DNA of 64,000 bases from the NCBI GenBank assembly GCA_000711775.1, contig ARYC01001534.1, forward strand, positions 37,945 to 101,944, written 5' to 3'. Positions 57,753 to 64,000 of this stretch are shown here, one piece after another. Origin of the DNA: Oxytricha trifallax. Its lineage: Eukaryota > Ciliophora > Spirotrichea > Sporadotrichida > Oxytrichidae. The notes under the pieces are model-generated. The model was not told the origin of the DNA and ran no database searches. It was given only the letters and a program-made list of their open reading frames with translations. How positions within the stretch are numbered: the first letter of the stretch is position 1; every line of letters begins with the position of its first letter. The position numbers and the translations under genes were made by a program.

Positions 57753-58805
57753 TCAGTTTGAGTGATGTTAGGCTTAACTAATATAATGTTTCATTTTTGT
57801 TATTGATCTTTAAATTACATTTCGAACCATTTCTGGTTATATAGCTTCTATTGACTCTTTTATTATGGCTTGATGCTATAGGTCACTTAAATTAAAGTCA
57901 TGTTCTATTAGCTTTACTTTGTATAACTTTTTAACCTATGAGAACACTTCCTCTATTGAGTGGAAATCCGACGAGTATGGAGCATTGAATAAACAACTCC
58001 ATTTCTAGGCCTTAATTTGGTCTTAAACAATTATGCTATGGTGTGACCTAAGGTTGTCCCAAAATATTACTATGTCGCTTCTCTTGTTGAATGCCCCAAG
58101 ATACTCAATCATAGCTTTAGAATCGGCCTACTTGATTGACTTTAGCTTTACTTGATACCCTTCCACTCCACGTTCCATGCTTATTGCTACTACCACAGCT
58201 ATGGTGCTTAGCTTTAGTCCTTCTTTGCACAATAATTAATTCTAGCCAGGCTTAGCCCACGATCTCTACTCTACTTTATATGGCTTAAAAATAACTTCGT
58301 CAATATAGACAATCTTTTTCCCTTATTCTAGGCATTCAAGTAGCTTTGAAAACCTTTCAATCCTAATTGATTTAATTTAGCTAAGTTTTGCTGGAGTTAG
58401 GTTATAGGTTGTCTTCATGACTTTGTACTTTATTTTTTATCTTTTGTACAAGTACTGGAGCTATGACTGAGTTAGTCTGGCCTCTGGGTACTTCCTATGG
58501 AATAATTTACACCTCGTTATTAAAGAGTACCCTTTCCAAGATGCAAGAGTTTAATCGCTCGTGAGAAATTGTATGTGTTTATTAGTGAGTCCTCTATTAG
58601 AATGATATGTATAAATGCCGCCTATAGGTTTGAGACTTCTTTCATTATTAAGTGCATCCTTTACAAACCTTATAGACACCTTAAGCGCCTTAGCTATGGC
58701 ACCCTAAGTGAACAATGGCTTGCTTCATTTATTATTATTATATGGGCCATTACGAAGAATTCGAACATAGTCTTAAAGTTTTAGTAATGGAACTTTGTTG
58801 GACAT
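57753..58805 (-). CDS. DDE transposase (TBE-M), 350 codons with one in-frame TGA
   Basis: ATG at 58805 (MSNKVPLLKLQDYVRILRNG), TGA at 57753-57755; 1053 nt. DD34E catalytic set: D169 in IVYIDEVIF, D250 in IVIFWDNLRSHHS, E285 in FHSIEEVF, with 34 residues between the last two. HTH-like text TQGAIAKALKVSIRFVKDAL lies at 33-52. AWxKPG-like text (RSWAKPGQN) follows D169 as in IS630 relatives. The only defect is codon 27, TGA (58725-58727), inside an otherwise continuous frame. A GT..AG intron over it would break the frame. It could be a nonsense mutation or a decoded TGA. Confidence 0.85.
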
Positions 58806-59563
58806 TTTAGATATTATTTAGATTAGACTTTAAATTAATAAATTAATTATGTATAGACAATTTTTTATAAATCATGATTGTTCAGAATCACACTTAATTT
58901 TCAAGAATAAACAATAAATTTCCTCAAATAGTTTGTGAGTTTTAAAGTAAAAAATGCAACACAAAATCAATTTAGGATATTGACAGATTGAAGAATCTTT
59001 TAACAAAGGATTGGGTATAAATTTGTTAAAGTAGAGTTCTTCCAATTTTTTTTTAAAAAATAATTAATGATTGCTCTTTTAATGATAAGAAAGAAAGGAG
59101 AATTAATCATGTTCCAATTGAGGTTTCTTGAATGAAAATTAAAACAGATTTTAGGGAAAAAACAAGCTGAATTTTAACAAGGAATATTTCCGTGCAAGGA
59201 AGGTATAAAGTAATATACTTGTCTTTTACCCAGCGTAATGACTTATAATTGAGTTTCTAAGTATAAAATAGTCATTTACTAACTAGAATAAATTTAAATA
59301 TAAATATTAATATTTTAAAAATTAATGTTTCACTTTTTTAATTAATTTATGACAAATAAATCAGCACAAAAAAATCTTATTAAAAGTTTTACAAGAAACC
59401 ATAAAAACCTTATGTAATATTTTGAAAAATTAAAGTGTATAATAGAATTTTCTTTTTGAAGAAATTTTATTTTTATGGAGACATTGATTAATGTAAAATT
59501 GACTGTTCTTTTAAGTATAAACCAATTTATCTAATAGAAACATTAATTCAAATATTTATATTA
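58806..59563. other. AT-rich spacer, no gene seen
   Basis: Beyond the possible TBE-M end (about 58880) the sequence is AT-rich with no supported frame or repeat until palindrome P5. Confidence 0.45.
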
Positions 59564-59978
59564 TTGTAGGAATACATTCAAATTTGGGAAATTAATTTCA
59601 ATTAAAATAATAATAATTCAAAATCGTGGCAGTTAAAGTTTACCAATTTGAACGATCTTGGGCTTATTCGATAGAGAATTCAAAATTAGCTGGATTTTAT
59701 TATTGGCGGCACTATTTTATCGCATCCCTGGAGCGAGATAACTTGAGTTTAATTAAACACTTCTAAATTCATTAAATTATGCCTTCACATTAAAGTGAAG
59801 TTATCTCGCTCCAGGGATCCGATAAAATAGTGCCGCCAATAATAAAGTCCAGCTAATTTTGAATTCTCTATCGAATGAGCCCAAGATCGTTCAAATTGGT
59901 AAACTTTAACTGCCACGATTTTGAATTATTATTATTTTAATTGAAATTAATTTCCCAAATTTGAATGTATTCCTACAA
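59564..59978. mobile_element. Palindromic MITE P5
   Basis: 415 bp, TA-flanked, ends TTGTAGGAATACATT / AATGTATTCCTACAA. Arms carry GTGGCAGTTAAAGTTTACCA, TTCGATAGAGAATTC, GGCGGCACTATTTTATCGCA and CTGGAGCGAGATAACTT. Very close to P4. Confidence 0.92.
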
Positions 59979-60046
59979 TATTATCCATTTTATCTAAACA
60001 AAAAATTATATATTTAAAATAAGGCATTAAATAATTTTATTTTTAG

Positions 60047-60067
60047 ATTAGATTAGATTAGATTAGA
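60047..60067 (+). repeat. GATTA pentamer repeat
   Basis: Four to five tandem copies of GATTA, followed 40 bp later by a T/A simple tract (60107-60150). Simple-sequence DNA next to P5 and the GC-rich island. Confidence 0.7.
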
Positions 60068-60172
60068 CTCAGAATTGGTGGTAGTAGCAATTAATCAAAT
60101 GAGAATTTTTTTTTTTTTTAATTATTATTTATTATTATTATTACTATTAATTATATAAAGATTTATTAACTA

Positions 60173-60480
60173 TGTTGAAGAGGCAAACAGCACGACAACC
60201 AGGAACACCATTACAAGCTCAACATCACATGGTTGCCAAATTTTTCTGAGATTACTAAAGGTAAGTTAGTTGCTGTTTACCCTGGGGTATGTATTGGCTT
60301 GCCGACTGAAGAACCTGATCTGAATCAGGTAGCATGTGTGACTCGCCACCCTCCTCAGTGCTACTACTCCAAGTTTGGTGGACCTTTGATCCTTCGGCGG
60401 TTAAAAACCGTGGCCAGGTCTTGGGGTTGAACCAGGCGCCCACCTAATGGGCAGGCTGCCACCCACCTGCCTACCTGATT
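60173..60480 (+). other. GC-rich island, coding or structured RNA, unassigned
   Basis: About 300 bp with much higher GC than its surroundings. A plus-strand frame reads LPNFSEITKGKLVAVYPG and IGLPTEEPDLNQVACVTRH before a TGA at 60428. The same stretch has several short hairpins (CCTGATctgAATCAGG, GCCCACCTAATGGGC, GGCAGG..CCTGCC, GGTTaaaAACC) and a GGGGTTGAACC string like a pol III B box. I cannot decide between a macronuclear-destined exon, a SINE-like unit and a structured RNA. Confidence 0.35.
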
Positions 60481-61508
60481 CAGATCTGATTTTATTTTTA
60501 TTGAATTCTAATATTAATTTAATTAGGGATTATATTAAATTATAGCCTATGTAATAATAACTCTGCTTATAAAAACAACAAGCCTGCTATAATTAAATTT
60601 ATGCTAACAATAATAATCAAATTTATGCTATCAATATAAATCAAATTTTAAGAATCTTGGACTTAAATTAATAAATATTAGGGATATTATAAAGCAGTTA
60701 AAACTAAATGATGCATAGAGACTATCTTATATAAATATGACATGAGTCAGAATTATCATCAATAATTTATTTAGGATAGCAAAGTTTACTTCAAAATGCT
60801 GATATTATTATCCGTAAACTCAAATGAATTTTATCATAATACCATTTAAAATTTAATCGCGATGTCACTAAATGATATTAATTGAAGTCAAATTAGCAAG
60901 ACTCAAAAATTATTAAAAGTAAAATTGTCCTAAACATCCAGATTTCCTTTTTTACTTTGTGTAACTGTGCCATTTTTAAATACTAATTCTCTATAGTGTT
61001 GTTCGAGGGTACAAACTAATGAGTATAAATTTATCACAAATGATTGAAAGATCATTCTAATCTCGAATTTAAATAATTTGAACTAAAAGGAATTCTTTTA
61101 GGAAATCATTTAGAAATGCATATTAAATCCTGCATAAATATTTTGAATGTGGTATCTGAAAATGGTGGAAAAATTACTAGCTTGGTAATCTCAAAAAACT
61201 GAATATATCAATTAGATAAGGTGAATGAGCTGAATCTATGATTAACTTTAATAAGTAGCATGATAAACAATACTTGAATTTTAGAACTTAGCTATCGAAA
61301 TTGTTAGAATGTAAATAATTTGGGACGCAATATTATATTAAATAACTATATAAATGAAACTAGCGGTAGTAAATGTGGGCAAGATTTGATTATCTTAAGC
61401 TCATTTGATACGAAATTCATAAATATGTAGGCCTTTTTATCGATAGTATTTTATATCATTTCTGGAGTGAGTTTACTCAACTTTAATTGAATACCCCTAA
61501 TTCAATTA
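60481..61508. other. AT-rich spacer, no gene seen
   Basis: No supported gene. At about 61375-61500 is a diverged, partial copy of MITE text (GATTATCTTAAGCTCATTTG, ATAGTATTTTATATCATTTC), possibly a remnant of a P4/P5-like palindrome arm just before P6. Confidence 0.4.
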
Positions 61509-61925
61509 TTGTAGGAATACATTTGATTTGGGAAAATAAATTAATAATTAATTAATAATAAATTAAATTCGTGGCAGTTAACTTTGTTGAAACCAGACAA
61601 TATGGTACTTGTTCGATAGAGAATTCAAAATTAGCTGGACTTTACTATTGGCGGTACCCCTCTATCGCAATTCTAGAAGCGAGATAACTCGACTTTAATT
61701 TTGGGTGATTTGTTTAGTTGAATTTAATGCCAAAATTAAAGTCGAGTTATCTCGCTTCAGGAATGCGATAGAGGGGTACCGCCAATAGTAAAGTCCAGCT
61801 AATTTTGAATTCCCTATCGAACAAGTACCATATTGTCTAGGTTTCCACAAAGTTAACTGCCACGAATTTAATTTATTATTAATTAATTATTAATTTATTT
61901 TCCCAAATCAAATGTATTCCTACAA
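61509..61925. mobile_element. Palindromic MITE P6
   Basis: 417 bp, TA-flanked. Arms share CGTGGCAGTTAACTTTGT, AGCTGGACTTTACTATTGG, CGGTACCCCTCTATCGCA and GCGAGATAACTCGACTTTAA almost perfectly, with a short centre. Closest to P2. Confidence 0.92.
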
Positions 61926-63179
61926 TAATAACACTCGAAAAAAGACTATTTACACAGATCTCTATTTAAAAAATTCTTATTTATTTATTATTTACTTTCT
62001 TTTCAATAATAATAGGCAAAGAGCTTGTAAAACGAGAGAAAATGATGAAAAAAAGGTTTAATAATTATGAGTAGTCATATTCATTTCTCTGAGGGCATTC
62101 AGAGTGCTGGTTACTTTACTCATAGAATTATTTCTTTGCAAATGAAGCTAACAGTGATAGTAGAAATACCATTAAAATGAATTTGCAGCAATAAAGGTAA
62201 AAGAAATATTATTAACTTTTCCCGAATTAAAATTAGCATGATAAACCTGCAGTTTAAGATATGAAAACAATTAGAAATAGTCAAGTAATTTATTAATCTA
62301 CACATGATCAGTAATTACTTTTTAATCGATATATTATATTTAAGCAAATCAACTTCACCCTAGCTTTTGTTTGCATTATTTACTCATTAATTTGAATTGA
62401 GGGATTTCATATCAAGTATTTCGAATTTAAAAAATATGCAAGAAAATGAATAATTAAGAGTAAATTTATAAACAAATTTCTGACTGAAACTTAATAACTT
62501 ATAAGTCGTTTATAAAGATTAATTCAAAATATAAACAAAAAACAAAAATAAACTAGAAATAATTGATACTTTATTTGCATTCTCATTATTAGTAAAAGAT
62601 AAATTAATAAGAAAAGTTATTATATAAAAAATTATTCCTACTAATCAGCCGCAAGTGGAGTATTCTCACTCACTTTAATTGCATGTTACATACAATTATC
62701 TTAAACTTATTTTATTAGTGGTACTACCTGGTGAGACCATAGGTGTTACTTGATAGGGGCTTCGCAAGATGACTCAGAGAGGGGAAGGACATGACTTAAA
62801 AATGAAGATTATGCTGAAGAAGTGGAGGATGATGAAGTTTTATATTACAGATATTCATCGTCATTTTTATAATAAGTATTCTTATTAATGTGAATTTAAT
62901 TTCTACAATCATAAATTTTACAAATTATTAATCATAGTAAAATCTTAGAGATAGATAAATTCTTTCTCACAATAGAATTAGAATAAAGGCAATTAAACAA
63001 ACACTTGTAATAATGATAAAATTAAAAGTCAAAGGAACAAGAGGATTTTATTGTATTATATGGAAAAATGGTTTTTTAATGACAAACAATGATAAAAAAA
63101 TTTTATTAAAATACAACTATTCTATTTATTAATTTCATTTTAAAAATAAAAACAAGTAGTAGGTAAATTTTATGTTGAT
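61926..63179. other. AT-rich spacer with a possible acidic exon
   Basis: Mostly AT-rich without supported genes. At about 62795-62860 a plus frame reads LKNEDYAEEVEDDEVLYYRY, acidic and protein-like but short. The GC-richer patch 62650-62830 around it is unassigned. Confidence 0.3.
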
Positions 63180-63551
63180 TAAATTTATTAATTATTGCTA
63201 AAATAGATAAAAATAGGAAATATGAGAAATTAATCAAAAATAAATTTAAATATATTAATTTTAACCAACTTTACATTTAGTTTGTATTCCAACACTTATA
63301 GCTGAACGTTGCTGATTTGAACGATTTTCTATCATTTAAGCTGATTTTTAAGTAGTATCTTCGAATTTTTCATCTGATTCGCTAGTTTAGTAACCAATAG
63401 TCATTTTTAATGTCCAACTTTTAAAATGATTGCCAATCATTGAAATCTATGTCCAAATTCTCGTGATTGAGAGTGGAATCATCATAAATGGTCAATATCT
63501 CGTTGCTTGATCAGTGATTTGTCTAATTTGGGACCCGATCGTATTCTCCAT
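63180..63551 (-). CDS. Unrecognised gene or exons
   Basis: ATG at 63551 (MENTIGSQIRQITDQATRY), then with small frame changes YDDSTLNHENLDIDFNDW and SESDEKFEDTTQKSAQMIEN, NQQRSAISVGIQTK. Frame changes at about 63494 and 63390 are not explained by clear introns. The acidic, Asn/Gln-rich text supports coding. It lies downstream of, and on the same strand as, the last gene. Product unknown. Confidence 0.4.
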
Positions 63552-63833
63552 GTTTTAAAACCCCCAGCTCAGCAACTTTCAAGTCCTGCTCGACTGTTTA
63601 AGCACCAAATTTGGTCGTTTTATTGGACGAGGAGCCAAAATGACGATTTGAATGAGCGAAAATGAGAGAGGTTTTTGGATTTTTGGTTTGATTAGTTAAA
63701 ATTAAAACTTAAAAGTGTGATATGTAATAAGGGGGCTTTTAATCAATAAATTTGACGATTCAAGTGCTGTCTATGGTTGTATTGGTCAGTTCTATTGCTC
63801 CAGCTCCTCAACTCATCATCATTCAGCTCAACT

Positions 63834-64000
63834 TCACACAAATTCATGCTTGATGGTGCTGCACCACTGCTTCACGCTGAAAGCCCAGAGCTTGTTGACG
63901 TCTGTCTTGGTCATGGCCTTCAAAATCTGCGAGAGCCGCTTCACCAGGTGGATCCTATGAAAAGTTAGGTATAGTATGCTTACTTGCTGTCAGCTTGCTC
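63834..64000 (-). CDS. 3' exons of an unrecognised gene running off the window
   Basis: Exon 64000-63985, intron 63984-63955 (30 bp, GTAAGC..TTCATAG with CTAAC), exon 63954-63834 ending KHEFV-TGA. Spliced text: EQADSKIHLVKRLSQILKAM then TKTDVNKLWAFSVKQWCSTI. GC content and splice signals are good. The N-terminus lies beyond the window. Family not recognised. Confidence 0.65.

Larger units (their letters stand above)
54850..58880. mobile_element. TBE-M, divergent TBE relative carrying an MT-A70 gene
   Basis: The unit has the gene set and orientation of TBE-A: left gene (-), 22-kDa homologue (+), transposase (-), with the last two converging (28-bp gap). The transposase and 22-kDa proteins are distant homologues of the TBE ones, and both 22-kDa introns are conserved in place and phase. 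The left gene keeps two N-terminal zinc fingers but has an MT-A70 methyltransferase domain in place of the kinase. Length (about 4.0 kb) matches TBEs. Exact termini are unproven; the ends given rest on the weak CATGATTTATAA inverted match. Confidence 0.75.

Noticed and set aside
58569-58784. Plus-strand frame of 71 codons
   Set aside because: It is antisense to the TBE-M transposase and shows no homology.
60255-60443. Minus-strand frame in the GC-rich island
   Set aside because: Both strands are open here because GC-rich DNA has few stops; neither frame has a recognised domain.

Overview
The window looks like germline (micronuclear) DNA of a spirotrich ciliate of the Oxytricha/Stylonychia type. 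It is AT-rich. Long open frames appear only if TAA and TAG are read as Gln and TGA as the sole stop, and introns are very short (about 25-60 bp GT..AG). It is also packed with telomere-bearing (TBE) transposons, whose ends carry C4A4/G4T4 telomere-like sequence. With only one stop codon in AT-rich DNA, open frames of 60-100 codons arise by chance. I therefore trust genes that also show motifs, higher GC, spliced frames that close exactly, or homology between copies inside the window. All translations were done by eye.

Transposons. Six TBE elements are present, each flanked by a 3-bp ANT target duplication: TBE-A 1037-5186 (ACT), TBE-B 6498-10885 (ATT), TBE-C 13045-17199 (ATT), TBE-D 24463-29246 (AGT), TBE-E 42490-43335 (AAT, internally deleted) and TBE-F 50275-54383 (AAT). 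Full-length copies carry the canonical trio: a 42-kDa DDE transposase, a '22-kDa' protein of unknown role and a '57-kDa' C2H2 zinc-finger/kinase protein. TBE-C is the best preserved; B, D and F are damaged. Two conserved short introns (36 and 26 bp) can be read in every 22-kDa gene. At about 54.9-58.8 kb lies a divergent seventh relative (here TBE-M). It has a 350-codon DDE transposase and a 22-kDa homologue with both introns at the same sites. Its third gene joins two N-terminal zinc fingers to an MT-A70 adenine-methyltransferase domain instead of a kinase. I consider this the most novel item in the window.

Other repeats. There is a family of six 370-420-bp nearly perfect palindromes (P1-P6, TA target duplications). 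A 0.5-kb palindrome interrupts a gene at 20.7 kb, and a 1-kb inverted duplication lies at 47.5-48.5 kb. A 2.2-kb element with 8-bp duplications sits at 29.8-32.0 kb. Small nested elements lie inside TBE-B and TBE-D, and a 263-bp foldback lies at 33.4 kb.

Host-type genes. Between the transposons are coding stretches, mostly unrecognised proteins, many split by short introns or by elements whose removal restores the frame. They include an interrupted gene around TBE-A, 5822-6292 (+), 12740-12988 (+), 17280-17735 (+), 18484-18807 (+), 19987-22368 (+, split by a palindrome), 22930-23594 (+), 29.25-33.36 kb (+), 33720-34366 (+), 35158-36309 (-), 36.5-37.77 kb (+), 38.8-40.6 kb (+), 44.6-46.75 kb (+), 48749-49251 (-), about 49.3-50.19 kb (-), about 63.2-63.55 kb (-) and 63834-64000 (-). 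Several show in-frame TGA codons or one-base frame breaks at A/T runs, so some may be decayed, germline-limited or affected by assembly errors. I found no tRNA, rRNA or CRISPR.
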